Assembly: GCA_028702395.1 (NCBI GenBank)
Contig: JAQVOV010000030.1
Span: forward strand, 1-14,140
Source of the DNA: Candidatus Omnitrophota bacterium
GTDB lineage: Bacteria > Omnitrophota > Gorgyraeia > JABMRN01
Direction: 5' to 3'
DNA length: 14,140 bases
Below are positions 1-6,698 of the stretch, one piece after another (the stretch's first letter is position 1; every line of letters begins with the position of its first letter). A program made the position numbers and the translations under genes. Under the pieces are notes generated by a model, which worked only from the letters and a program-made list of their open reading frames with translations, was not told the DNA's origin and searched no databases.

Positions 1-343
1 TTGAAAACCCGACAATGACTTTTTTACCAACTCGCAAGCTTTCTTCTATGACAAAATCGACCTTACTGACCTCCTGCATTTTTTGGTTCAACAGAACATA
101 ATCAAAAGATCTATCAGGATAGCCTCGTAATCCTTCGTTTATATCATTATGCAGTACAGTTAATCCTCGTTCAACACATTTATATATGGCATTTTCATTT
201 AATTCTACACCGCTTGCTTTTATTTTCTTATATCTGACAAGCAAGTCCAATAGCTCTCCATCACCGCAACCAAGATCCAAAACCTTTGTTTCAGGTTTAA
301 TGATATCACATATTATTTTATGGTCTAACGGTTGATTTTCCAT
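1..343 (-). CDS. metW: MetW-like methyltransferase, 3' part cut by window edge
   Basis: Only the first 114 codons are inside the window; the C-terminus lies beyond base 1. The visible protein starts MENQPLDHKIICDIIKPETK and continues with the class I SAM-dependent methyltransferase motif I VLDLGCGDGEL (about residues 21-31). GVELNENA (strand 2 acidic residue) and SFDYVLLNQKMQEV, the MetW-type motif IV region, follow. MetW proteins usually sit directly next to metX and are tied to methionine biosynthesis, and genetic and biochemical work links them to MetX function. The ATG at 343 is preceded by GGAG with 8 bases of spacing, which fixes the start. It lies 130 bases downstream of metX on the same strand, so the two probably form an operon interrupted by a heptad-repeat palindrome. 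The family call rests on motif I and the metX context. The exact MetW role is known only in part. Confidence 0.88.
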   Translation of the reverse strand, partial: MENQPLDHKIICDIIKPETKVLDLGCGDGELLDLLVRYKKIKASGVELNENAIYKCVERGLTVLHNDINEGLRGYPDRSFDYVLLNQKMQEVSKVDFVIEESLRVGKKVIVGFS

Positions 344-366
344 TTTTTGTGCTCCGATTATATATT

Positions 367-466
367 TAGTGACTAGTAACTAGAAACTAGTGACTAGATA
401 TCTTTATAGCAAGTTTTTCTTTAAATCAATTTATTCTAGTAACTAATCACTAGTCACTAGTTACTA
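367..466. repeat. Heptad inverted-repeat element between metX and metW
   Basis: Two arrays with a 7-base period flank a 36-base unique spacer. The left arm (367-398) reads as GACTAGT-like heptads and the right arm (435-466) as CTAGTCA-like heptads. The right arm's reverse complement matches the left arm at 26 of 32 positions by hand count. The transcript between metX and metW could therefore fold into a long imperfect hairpin. There is no GC-rich stem followed by a U-run, so it does not look like a standard intrinsic terminator. It fills most of the 130-base gap (344-473). Confidence 0.8.
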
Positions 467-473
467 ACTCTGT

Positions 474-1586
474 TTAACCCGCGTTATACACTCTATTCAA
501 AAAAGGTTTTATCAATTTTGTCTGTTCTTCTTTTTCAAGCAAAAAAGCATCATGGCCATAATGACTTTTTATATGACAATAAGTTGCATCAATACCTTTT
601 ATCTTTAAACATTGAATGATCTCTCTTAGCTGGTATGCAGGATACAGCCAATCAGATTCAAACCCAATGACCAAAAATCTTGTATCTACTTTTTTATCTT
701 TTGGTATAAGTTTACCATCTGAAAGATCAAAATGATCCATTGCTTTAGTTATATAAAGATAAGAGTTAGCATCAAATCTTTTCACAAAACTGTCGCCTCT
801 ATGGCGAAGATATCCTTCAACCTCAAAATCAGCAGAAAAGCTAAAAGGCGCTTTGTCTTCTTTCAGTTTTCTTGAAAACTTCTCTTCCATTGATTTATCA
901 CTCATATAAGTAATATGCCCTATCATACGTGCTACAGATAACCCGCGTTCAGGCTGTGTTTTATCATAATAATCTCCTTTGTTCCAATCTGGATCAGCCA
1001 TAATAGCCTGGCGACCAACCTCATCAAAGGCTATTTGCTGTGGAGAATGTTTCATAGCTGTTGCAATGGGTATAGCACTTATTATCTTTTCAGGGAAAGA
1101 GTTTACCCATTGTAAAACCTGCATACCACCCATTGACCCTCCACTGACACATAAAAGCTTATCAATACCAAGAAAGTCAATTAAATGCTTTTGTACATTG
1201 ACCATATCTGCGATCGTTATCATAGGGAAATTCAGTCCATATGGTCTTGAGGTTTTAGGGTCTATAGAAGAAGGACCAGTAGTTCCTCCACAACCACCTA
1301 TGACATTTGAGCAAATAACAAAATATTTATCTGTATCAAATGCCTTACCAGGACCTATCATGATATCCCACCAGCCAGGCTTGTTTTCGCCTTCTTTAAC
1401 ACCTGCTACATGTGCATCTCCTGAAAATGCATGGGTTATAAGAATAGCATTTGTCTTATTATCATTTAAAGTGCCATAGGTTTCATATGCAACTTGAACA
1501 GGCGATATCTTTTTCCCTGATTCAAGAACAAGCTCAGAAAATTTAAAATATTGTGTGTTTATTGTACCCAAAGAAGCGTTTTTCAT
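474..1586 (-). CDS. metX: Homoserine O-acyltransferase (MetX)
   Basis: A protein of 370 residues that transfers an acyl group (acetyl in most family members, succinyl in some) from acyl-CoA to L-homoserine in the first committed step of methionine synthesis. It has the alpha/beta-hydrolase fold of MetX. HAFSGDAHVAG is near residue 51, GGCGGTTGPSS near 97, and the nucleophile elbow GGSMGG has its serine at about 151. The catalytic aspartate lies in the segment ESDWLYP and the histidine in GHDAF near the C-terminus. An in-frame reading extends 15 codons upstream to 1631, but those codons translate a heptad repeat run. The ATG at 1586 has AGGA 5 bases upstream, so I start there. A strong promoter lies about 130 bases upstream and metW follows. 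Acetyl versus succinyl specificity cannot be decided from these motifs by eye. Confidence 0.95.
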   Translation of the reverse strand: MKNASLGTINTQYFKFSELVLESGKKISPVQVAYETYGTLNDNKTNAILITHAFSGDAHVAGVKEGENKPGWWDIMIGPGKAFDTDKYFVICSNVIGGCGGTTGPSSIDPKTSRPYGLNFPMITIADMVNVQKHLIDFLGIDKLLCVSGGSMGGMQVLQWVNSFPEKIISAIPIATAMKHSPQQIAFDEVGRQAIMADPDWNKGDYYDKTQPERGLSVARMIGHITYMSDKSMEEKFSRKLKEDKAPFSFSADFEVEGYLRHRGDSFVKRFDANSYLYITKAMDHFDLSDGKLIPKDKKVDTRFLVIGFESDWLYPAYQLREIIQCLKIKGIDATYCHIKSHYGHDAFLLEKEEQTKLIKPFLNRVYNAG

Positions 1587-1606
1587 CTTATTCCTTTTAA
1601 ATATAA

Positions 1607-1634
1607 GCAAACTGCAAGAGGCAAGAAACAAGAA
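1607..1634. repeat. Four heptad repeats in the metX leader
   Basis: On the plus strand the units are GCAAACT, GCAAGAG, GCAAGAA and ACAAGAA. On the transcribed strand they are TTCTTGT-like. They lie between the metX promoter and its ribosome binding site. The run is short and has no obvious complementary partner nearby, but the 7-base period matches the larger elements elsewhere in the window. Confidence 0.6.
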
Positions 1635-1713
1635 TTGTTGATGTTTTTATTTTCTTACCAATTACGCACAAAACAGTAGTATAATTTTATGTGATTTCTA
1701 TATATAAGTGGAT

Positions 1714-1742
1714 AATATACGCGTGTTTTAAGGAAGTGTCAA
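1714..1742 (-). promoter_or_regulatory. Sigma70-type promoter of metX
   Basis: On the minus strand there is a perfect TTGACA (1742-1737), a 17-base spacer and TATATT (1719-1714), which is one mismatch from TATAAT. Transcription would start near 1707 and give a leader of about 120 bases. No other promoter in the window is this close to consensus. I see no clear SAM-riboswitch pattern in the leader. Confidence 0.85.
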
Positions 1743-1771
1743 GAAAAAACATATATGTTCTGTTATGCGAA

Positions 1772-1945
1772 TTACCCCATAAACTGTACAAAATTATTCG
1801 CAGCTTTACCTGCTTTACCGCCTATACTATGATATCCTGCTATCACATCTGCATTGTCATCAAGTGAAAAACATACCATTAAGATCCCTATAACAATGAT
1901 AACCATCAAGAGTTCCAGCATTGTGAACTCTTTGCATAATTTCAT
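1772..1945 (-). pseudogene. Internally deleted mini-pilin (57 codons)
   Basis: The reading frame encodes 57 residues beginning MKLCKEFTMLELLMVIIVIG and ending in NNFVQFMG. The N-terminal half is the standard pilin hydrophobic helix. The C-terminal half, FSLDDNADVIAGYHSIGG then VQFMG, aligns with the C-terminus of the pilin at 4460-4915 (YSFNVYGELIAGHSASVG, then FKQFLG). The middle, roughly 90-100 residues of globular domain, is missing in frame. The residue before the mature Phe is Glu instead of the Gly that prepilin peptidase needs. The gene lies 23 bases downstream of the pilin at 1969-2436, on the same strand, with an in-frame stop just upstream of its ATG and no clear ribosome binding site. 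I call it a deletion relic. A tiny non-processed membrane peptide is the alternative. Confidence 0.65.
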
Positions 1946-1968
1946 TAACTTTTAATTATCACTTTTCA

Positions 1969-2436
1969 TTATCTCCAACCATTTGGCGAAATATATCCTG
2001 TCAATTCTTTTACGCGGCTTCCATTTTTATCAAATGACCATAAATATCCTTGAATATTACTACCTGCAGGTTTATCTTTATTACTGCGCCAAGCCAATAT
2101 TGCATATCTGCCTCCCATTGCAAGTGGAGGAACATTATATAAATAATAGGAAAAAAAGGTTCCTTTGGCATCACTATATACAGGCATATTCAACTCGCTA
2201 GTTATCCCGTTATAGGTTATAACAAAATTAGGGTTTTCTGCAAGTTTCATGTGAATACGGTTTTTTATCATACTTACTGCTTGAATAGCTTCAGCCTTTC
2301 TTGATTTTTCCATAAACTGCTGGTATTTTGGGATCCCCAAACTTGCGAGTATTCCAATAACAATAATGACCATCAAAAGTTCCAGCATTGTGAAACCTTT
2401 TTGGTTATTACTTATCCATTTGTATTTTGCTTGCAT
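1969..2436 (-). CDS. Type IV pilin-like protein, 155 residues
   Basis: A class III signal peptide, MQAKYKWISNNQKG, is followed by mature F-T-M-L-E with Glu at position 5. A hydrophobic helix comes next, ending in ILASLGIPKYQQF. This is the layout of type IVa pilins and type II secretion pseudopilins, which are cleaved after Gly and N-methylated by PilD. The globular part (about residues 45-155) has no cysteine and ends in SPNGWR; I do not recognise its fold beyond a generic pseudopilin. The frame could start at TTG 2457, but the ATG at 2436 gives a normal 14-residue leader; neither start has a good Shine-Dalgarno. The mini-pilin follows after 23 bases. Which machine it belongs to is unknown, as no pilus assembly ATPase, inner-membrane protein or secretin gene is in the window. 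Confidence 0.85.
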   Translation of the reverse strand: MQAKYKWISNNQKGFTMLELLMVIIVIGILASLGIPKYQQFMEKSRKAEAIQAVSMIKNRIHMKLAENPNFVITYNGITSELNMPVYSDAKGTFFSYYLYNVPPLAMGGRYAILAWRSNKDKPAGSNIQGYLWSFDKNGSRVKELTGYISPNGWR

Positions 2437-2504
2437 ATGTTTTATTATATCTTTCAATAATATTCATGTAAAGACAATTGTTTACTTTTAATCTAATATA
2501 GCAA

Positions 2505-2718
2505 TTAATTCTGGAAAATCATGAATGTCAGAATAAAAATCGATAAATCCGTAATAACTGTAATACTTCTCAATATACTGAATAACAAGAAAGAATTCGT
2601 TTTTTTTGACCTTTCAAGAAAACTTTCATATTGCTGGATACCCAAACTTGCCAGTATTCCAATAATAATAATGACCATTAAAAATTTCATCATTGTGAAA
2701 CCTTTTTTATTTTTTCAT
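2505..2718 (-). pseudogene. Frameshifted, truncated pilin relic
   Basis: The frame reads KKGFTMMKFLMVIIIIGILA, then SLGIQQYESFLERSKK, clearly a pilin N-terminus, and stops at FQN after about 60 codons. Three defects are visible. First, the leader ATG at 2718 is out of frame with the mature part. Removing one A from the six-base run at 2710-2715 would restore a perfect leader, MKNKKGFTM. Second, the conserved Glu5 is Lys. Third, the globular domain is missing after the helix; the remaining FSILRSITVITDL still aligns with VSAIRTAVVNEL of the pilin at 4998. The only in-frame ATG, at 2693, falls inside the mature helix. I regard it as a pseudogene. Phase variation through the A-run would need population data. 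Confidence 0.75.
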
Positions 2719-2886
2719 TCTTGTTAGTTAAATGTGAACTTTGGATGTTTTTTTAGTAGCAAACACAATGAATTTACCTTTATAAGTTCTTGTTTTACCA
2801 CTAAAATCAATGCTAATAAATCAAAACAAATCTCCTAACTATACAAAAAAATAGAATAAGTTTTAAACTCATGGTAAAATAAACAA
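2719..2886. other. Divergent intergenic region, nothing firm
   Basis: This region lies between the pilin relic (minus) and the Lnt-like gene (plus) and should hold the promoter of the latter. A weak candidate on the plus strand is TTGTTT followed 18 bases later by TAATAA (about 2791-2820). I see no hairpin, repeat or RNA gene here. Confidence 0.35.
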
Positions 2887-4323
2887 ATGTATATTATTTC
2901 AAAAAAAATATCTGTGCAGAAACATATCATAGCAATCTTTATTTTAGCTATAATAGTTAAAAGTGCATCTTTCTTGTCAGGTTCATGGTTAGTTTTCTTG
3001 TTTTCCCTTACACCAGAGTTTTTCTTATTATATAAATATGAAAACGAAGATTTTTGTGATTTTGGACATTTATGCTTAATCCCTTTTTTTGTTTTTGGAA
3101 TATCCCTTTTTCCTGTGCTTTTCTATGGTTATAAAGCATATATAATCAGTCTTTGCTTGTTTGCAGTTTCAACCTGCTTAATATATAGATTCTGTATATT
3201 TTTAATTAAATTGATAAAACATGAGATTTTTTCTATCTTTATTCCTCCGATTGTTTGGTGTTTATTTTTTTTACTGGTTAATCCTAATGGACTTTCTACA
3301 CTGATGTTAGACATTGGCGCAATGTTTTACTTTTTATCAGGCCCAATATCTTATTTGGGAAGTTTTGGTGTTAGCTTTTTTATAGTTTTCATCAATAGCC
3401 TGTTAGCATACGGGCTTTACTATAAAAATAAAAAAATTTTATGCTCTGCTATTATACTGATTTTTTTTATATTTGGTTACTACTTTTATAACCAAGCAAT
3501 TCCTGAATATCCCACTACTAATAACGAGAAATATAAGGTTGGAATTATACAAGGAAACATTGAAGGAAAAACACCTCTTCTAGAAAGAGTTCCATATACG
3601 ATTATGCAAAAATATCAGAACTTAAGTCTTTTAGCACTTACTGAAACTCCAGATATTATTATATGGCCTGAATATGCTTTACCTTTTGATATTATTACCC
3701 AAAACAAATCTCTACGAGAAACCATTTCTGAAAATATCAGAAAAACCAACACACCCTATATCATAGGCAGTATGATCTTTGACCCAACAACAGATTATCA
3801 TGAAAACACGGCTTTATTCTTTGACAAACATGGACAACTAAAAGAATATTACTCTTCTATATTACCGCTAGTTTTTAACAGATACGCAAAAAATGGGACT
3901 AAAGGGGTAACTCTATTAGAAAATGCTGGAGTAGCTCTTTGCTGGGAAGAAATAGATCCTTCTATTTTACGAACAATGACATCAAAAGGGGCTAAATATC
4001 TGATAATACTTTCTAATGAACAAGACCTTTCAAGATCCTGGTTGTTAAAATTTACATCAAACTTTTCAAAAACACGTGCATCTGAAAACAAACGATTTGT
4101 TGCAAGAGCAACTAATACAGGTATCTCGCAAATTATTGACCCCTATGGAAGAATTCTTAAGCAAAGCCCTATTTGTGAAGCAAATTATTTAGTAAAAAGC
4201 ATATCTTTAATAACTGAAAAAACATTTTATACTCTCCATGGGGAAATTATAATAAAGATCATTCTTTTCATACTATGCCTACTTTTGCTCTGCCGTATTT
4301 TGAAAAATAAAATTTATACATGA
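2887..4323 (+). CDS. Apolipoprotein N-acyltransferase-like membrane protein lacking the catalytic lysine
   Basis: The protein has 478 residues. About seven hydrophobic segments lie between residues 12 and 203, then a nitrilase/CN-hydrolase domain (about 216-440), then a final membrane segment (455-472). This is the Lnt layout (E. coli Lnt has 512 residues), which N-acylates the lipoprotein cysteine at the outer face of the inner membrane. Lnt marks include LGSFGVSFFIVFINSLLAYG in the last membrane part, WPEYALP with Glu262 (E. coli E267), LCWEE with Cys352 (C387), and RATNTGISQIIDPYGRIL. However, the YxKxxLVPFGE motif reads YYSSILPLVFNRY (321-333), so the catalytic Lys and the loop Glu are absent. 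It is the only plus-strand gene and sits inside a pilin cluster. It starts at ATG with a poor ribosome binding site. It could be an inactive or re-purposed paralogue. Confidence 0.8.
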   Translation: MYIISKKISVQKHIIAIFILAIIVKSASFLSGSWLVFLFSLTPEFFLLYKYENEDFCDFGHLCLIPFFVFGISLFPVLFYGYKAYIISLCLFAVSTCLIYRFCIFLIKLIKHEIFSIFIPPIVWCLFFLLVNPNGLSTLMLDIGAMFYFLSGPISYLGSFGVSFFIVFINSLLAYGLYYKNKKILCSAIILIFFIFGYYFYNQAIPEYPTTNNEKYKVGIIQGNIEGKTPLLERVPYTIMQKYQNLSLLALTETPDIIIWPEYALPFDIITQNKSLRETISENIRKTNTPYIIGSMIFDPTTDYHENTALFFDKHGQLKEYYSSILPLVFNRYAKNGTKGVTLLENAGVALCWEEIDPSILRTMTSKGAKYLIILSNEQDLSRSWLLKFTSNFSKTRASENKRFVARATNTGISQIIDPYGRILKQSPICEANYLVKSISLITEKTFYTLHGEIIIKIILFILCLLLLCRILKNKIYT

Positions 4324-4459
4324 TAGTTTTTTATTTTACTTAAGCAGCTAAGGTAGATTGGGCGCGATTTTTACAAAAAAAATACTAAATTGCTTTTCCA
4401 GTTATTAACACAATTTTTATCTATAAAGACATAAGCTTTAATTGTCCCATCTCAATTAA
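4324..4459. other. Convergent intergenic gap
   Basis: This gap separates the ends of the Lnt-like gene and the pilin at 4460. It is AT-rich with short T and A runs. I find no convincing terminator hairpin, repeat or small gene. Confidence 0.4.
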
Positions 4460-4915
4460 TTATCCCAAAAACTGTTTAAAGACAGGTCCTTTTGGCCCAA
4501 CTGAAGCAGAATGACCAGCTATCAACTCTCCATAAACATTAAAAGAATAGAACAAGAGAACAATAGTATTATTGGGATTAGTATTCGTGACCTGAGATAT
4601 AACCACCCAAGCCGCACCAACACCTACAACATCAGCAGGTATAGCATTATAGTACCAATTCGTTGTACTATTCACATCATTTGGAACTTCTGCCCGTGGA
4701 ACTAATTGATTAACATTAAAACTCCCCCCTAGTATTTCATACCTAGCTTCTGTTTGAATCTTTTTCACCATATTTGTAGCTTCTACTATTCTTGTTTTTT
4801 CAGTTGAAAGCTGATATTGTGGAATAGCCAAACTTGCCAGTATCCCAATGACAATGATAACCATCAATAGTTCTAACATTGTGAAACCTTTTCTAGTTTT
4901 GAGCAAATTTAGCAT
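4460..4915 (-). CDS. Type IV pilin-like protein, 151 residues
   Basis: The prepilin leader MLNLLKTRKG is followed by F-T-M-L-E-L-L and the standard hydrophobic helix ending ILASLAIPQY. The globular domain is rich in Asn and Thr (for example VTNTNPNN) and has no cysteine. It ends in GELIAGHSASVG and GPVFKQFLG, a tail shared with the mini-pilin at 1772-1945. The frame can be extended to a TTG at 4954, but the ATG at 4915 has GAAAGG five bases upstream and gives a normal 10-residue leader, so I use it. It lies 82 bases downstream of the pilin at 4998-5456 on the same strand and could be co-transcribed. A major or minor pilin and a pseudopilin are both possible. Confidence 0.86.
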   Translation of the reverse strand: MLNLLKTRKGFTMLELLMVIIVIGILASLAIPQYQLSTEKTRIVEATNMVKKIQTEARYEILGGSFNVNQLVPRAEVPNDVNSTTNWYYNAIPADVVGVGAAWVVISQVTNTNPNNTIVLLFYSFNVYGELIAGHSASVGPKGPVFKQFLG

Positions 4916-4920
4916 TGATA

Positions 4921-4926
4921 CCTTTC
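4921..4926 (-). promoter_or_regulatory. Ribosome binding site fixing the pilin start at 4915
   Basis: GAAAGG on the minus strand, five bases before the ATG at 4915. It supports that ATG over the upstream in-frame TTG at 4954. Confidence 0.7.
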
Positions 4927-4997
4927 TATTTTTAGCATTTACATATGAACCCAAACAATAGATATTGACACACTTATTAAAATGTTAAACAAAAAAC

Positions 4998-5456
4998 TTA
5001 ATATTCTTCCTGCGTTATAAAATTATTATCTTTATAATAATATATTAATGCACTAAAAGCAATAGCTGGTCTGTTTTTATTTTCTCTGCAAGCAACTATA
5101 ACATAATTTTCACCATGAGAAACTGGGCCATAAGGACAAATAAAATACCCCCATAATACATCCGTACGCGAGCATGTTAAAAGGTCATATTTAAGGCCTA
5201 AATCTTCTACAATAGCCTTTCCATAGTCAGAACACATCTGTGCAGGTGTCCGTCCTTTAGCAAGCTCATTAACAACAGCAGTCCTTATTGCAGAGACACT
5301 TGTGGTAGCTTCTGCTCTTTTAGCTCTTTCCATAAACATTTCATAACTAGGTATCCCCAAACTTGCCAGTATTCCAATAACAATAATGACCATTAAAAGT
5401 TCCAGCATTGTAAAACCTTTTTGGTTATTATTTCTGCATCTATTATGTAAAAACAT
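4998..5456 (-). CDS. Type IV pilin-like protein with four cysteines, 152 residues
   Basis: The leader MFLHNRCRNNNQKG precedes F-T-M-L-E-L-L and a helix ending ILASLGIPSYEMF. The mature globular region holds four cysteines (in QMCSDY, LLTCSR, YFICPY and VACREN), enough for two disulfides; the other intact pilins here have none. It ends in NNFITQEEY. Upstream in-frame starts exist (GTG 5477, ATG 5468). The ATG at 5456 is chosen because GGAG lies six bases ahead and because the leader then has normal length. Its first about 25 codons are almost identical in DNA to those of the pilin at 1969-2436. It is the first pilin of the minus-strand pair; I see no confident promoter upstream. Its place in a pilus or a type II secretion-like fibre cannot be told from the sequence. 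Confidence 0.87.
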   Translation of the reverse strand: MFLHNRCRNNNQKGFTMLELLMVIIVIGILASLGIPSYEMFMERAKRAEATTSVSAIRTAVVNELAKGRTPAQMCSDYGKAIVEDLGLKYDLLTCSRTDVLWGYFICPYGPVSHGENYVIVACRENKNRPAIAFSALIYYYKDNNFITQEEY

Positions 5457-5462
5457 GTTTTT

Positions 5463-5466
5463 CTCC
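5463..5466 (-). promoter_or_regulatory. Ribosome binding site fixing the pilin start at 5456
   Basis: GGAG on the minus strand, six bases before the ATG at 5456. It falls inside the alternative longer frames and so argues against them. Confidence 0.65.
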
Positions 5467-5562
5467 ATTGAAAGCACAAATAATACGTTATACTATAAAA
5501 TTACGCCTAATTAAATAATACCTGTTTTTTCACATAAATACAACTGTTAAACACTGCTTCTT

Positions 5563-5670
5563 CGAGCTACGAGCTACAAGCTTAATGATCGTCCTGAAAT
5601 CGTTTCATAAAAACCCTACTTAGAACGTTCCACAAACTCGCTGCGCGTTGCGGGAAGCTCGTGGCTCAAT
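5563..5670. repeat. Heptad inverted-repeat element, GAGCTAC type
   Basis: The left array at 5563-5582 repeats CGAGCTA-like heptads. The right array at 5635-5670 has GCTCGTG-like heptads. GAGCTACGAGCT (5564-5575) pairs with AGCTCGTGGCTC (5656-5667) over 12 positions with one G-U wobble. The roughly 50-base spacer is not repetitive. It lies between the first pilin's start and the end of xth, and its heptad belongs to the same type as the element at 8708-8769. Confidence 0.75.
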
Positions 5671-5686
5671 CTAGGACCTTCCACAC

Positions 5687-5714
5687 TTTTACCTTTTGCC
5701 TTTTACCTTTTTAC
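5687..5714. repeat. Four TTTTACC heptads next to the xth stop codon
   Basis: The units TTTTACC, TTTTGCC, TTTTACC and TTTTTAC abut the stop codon of xth (5716-5718). It is a pyrimidine-rich array with the same 7-base period as the other elements but no complementary partner that I can see. Confidence 0.6.
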
Positions 5715-5715
5715 T

Positions 5716-6486
5716 TTAAGACCTATCAACTCTAACTCCCACCGGACAATGATCAGAACCATACACATCTTTTAATATAAAAGCATCTTTTATTTTAGAT
5801 CTATGTTCATTATCAACAAAAAAGTAATCTAATCTCCAGCCAACATTTCGTTGTCTTGCACCTGTTTTCATATCCCACCAGGTATAGTTGCCACCCTCTT
5901 TATTGAACATACGATAAGTATCAACTAACCCATTTTTGATCCATTTATCCAAATGAGCTCTTTCAACAGGTAAAAAACCTGATACAGTTGAATTCTCTTT
6001 TGGTCTTGAAAGATCTATTTCTGTATGCGCAGTATTAACATCTCCGCAGACAAGTATTATTTTACCTTTTTCCTTTTCTTTTTGTATGCGTCTTAAAAAT
6101 ATATCGTAAAACTCTAGTTTGTATTTTAATCTATCAGTGCCTACATTGCCATTAGGAAAATATATATTAAAAAGTATCATATCCTCATACTCAGCAACTA
6201 ACGTCCTTCCTTCTGTATCATATTTTTTATTCCCTAAACCTATAGAGACGTTAAGAGGTTTTTCTTTTGTGAAAATACCTACTCCACTATATCCTTTCTT
6301 TTCTAATGCATGAGCCCAGTATGTGAAATAACCTTCTGGTTCTACTAATTCTTTTTTGAGCTGTTCTTTTTGAGCGCGTGTTTCCTGAACACAAAGAATA
6401 TCAGGTTGTTCAGTATTAAGCCATTGTAAAAAACCTTTTTTTTCAACTGCCCTTATACCGTTGACATTCCAGGATAATATACGCAT
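5716..6486 (-). CDS. xth: Exodeoxyribonuclease III, AP endonuclease
   Basis: 256 residues, close to the usual size of the Xth/ExoIII family. These are Mg-dependent enzymes that cut DNA 5' of abasic sites and remove 3'-blocked ends in base excision repair. The family landmarks are in order: WNVNGIR with Asn7, CVQETR with the metal-binding Glu35, FNIYFPNG with Tyr109, GDVNTAH with Asp149 and Asn151, NVGWRLDYFF, and YGSDHCPV with Asp245 and His246. All catalytic positions are present, so it should be active. The ATG at 6486 has AAGGAG eight bases upstream. The gene is flanked on both sides by heptad repeats and is probably transcribed alone or from the same direction as rlmN. The product of exoA/xthA orthologues cannot be subdivided further here. 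Confidence 0.96.
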   Translation of the reverse strand: MRILSWNVNGIRAVEKKGFLQWLNTEQPDILCVQETRAQKEQLKKELVEPEGYFTYWAHALEKKGYSGVGIFTKEKPLNVSIGLGNKKYDTEGRTLVAEYEDMILFNIYFPNGNVGTDRLKYKLEFYDIFLRRIQKEKEKGKIILVCGDVNTAHTEIDLSRPKENSTVSGFLPVERAHLDKWIKNGLVDTYRMFNKEGGNYTWWDMKTGARQRNVGWRLDYFFVDNEHRSKIKDAFILKDVYGSDHCPVGVRVDRS

Positions 6487-6497
6487 ATTAAAAACTC

Positions 6498-6698
6498 CTT
6501 TATAGCATTTAGAAACCAGAGACCAGTGACCAGAAACCAGAACGGTTTGTATCCGGTCATCTTAAAAACATGTTTCTAGTCTCTAATCATGAACTCTTTG
6601 CTCTGCTTTATAGCGTTTAGAGACCAGATACCAGTGACCAGAAACCAGGACGGTTTGTAGCTTGTATCTTTAAAACATTTATCCTAGGCTCTAATCAT
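6498..6698. repeat. Tandem duplication of a 93-base heptad-bearing unit
   Basis: Copies at 6498-6590 and 6606-6698 are both 93 bases long and agree at roughly four of five positions by hand count, without gaps. Each begins CTTTATAGC, carries five heptads of AGAAACC/AGTGACC type (6511-6545 and 6619-6653), then a less conserved middle, and ends CTCTAATCAT. The end is partly complementary to the heptads. The first copy supplies the xth ribosome binding region. Together with the elements below it fills most of the 399-base gap 6487-6885 between xth and rlmN, where I see no gene. Confidence 0.8.

Noticed and set aside
979..1479. A 166-codon open frame on the plus strand
   Set aside because: It is antisense to metX, whose motifs are clear, and has no recognisable domain or good ribosome binding site.
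474..1631. Longer MetX with 15 extra N-terminal residues
   Set aside because: The extension translates a heptad repeat run, and the internal ATG at 1586 has the better ribosome binding site and the family-typical N-terminus.
1587..1706. SAM riboswitch in the metX leader
   Set aside because: Such a switch would fit the gene, but I do not see the paired helices or a terminator; the leader is AT-rich and partly made of heptads.
2887..4323. Functional link of the Lnt-like protein to pilin N-terminal acylation
   Set aside because: The pilins have no lipobox cysteine at the mature N-terminus and prepilin processing gives N-methyl-Phe; adjacency alone is not enough evidence.
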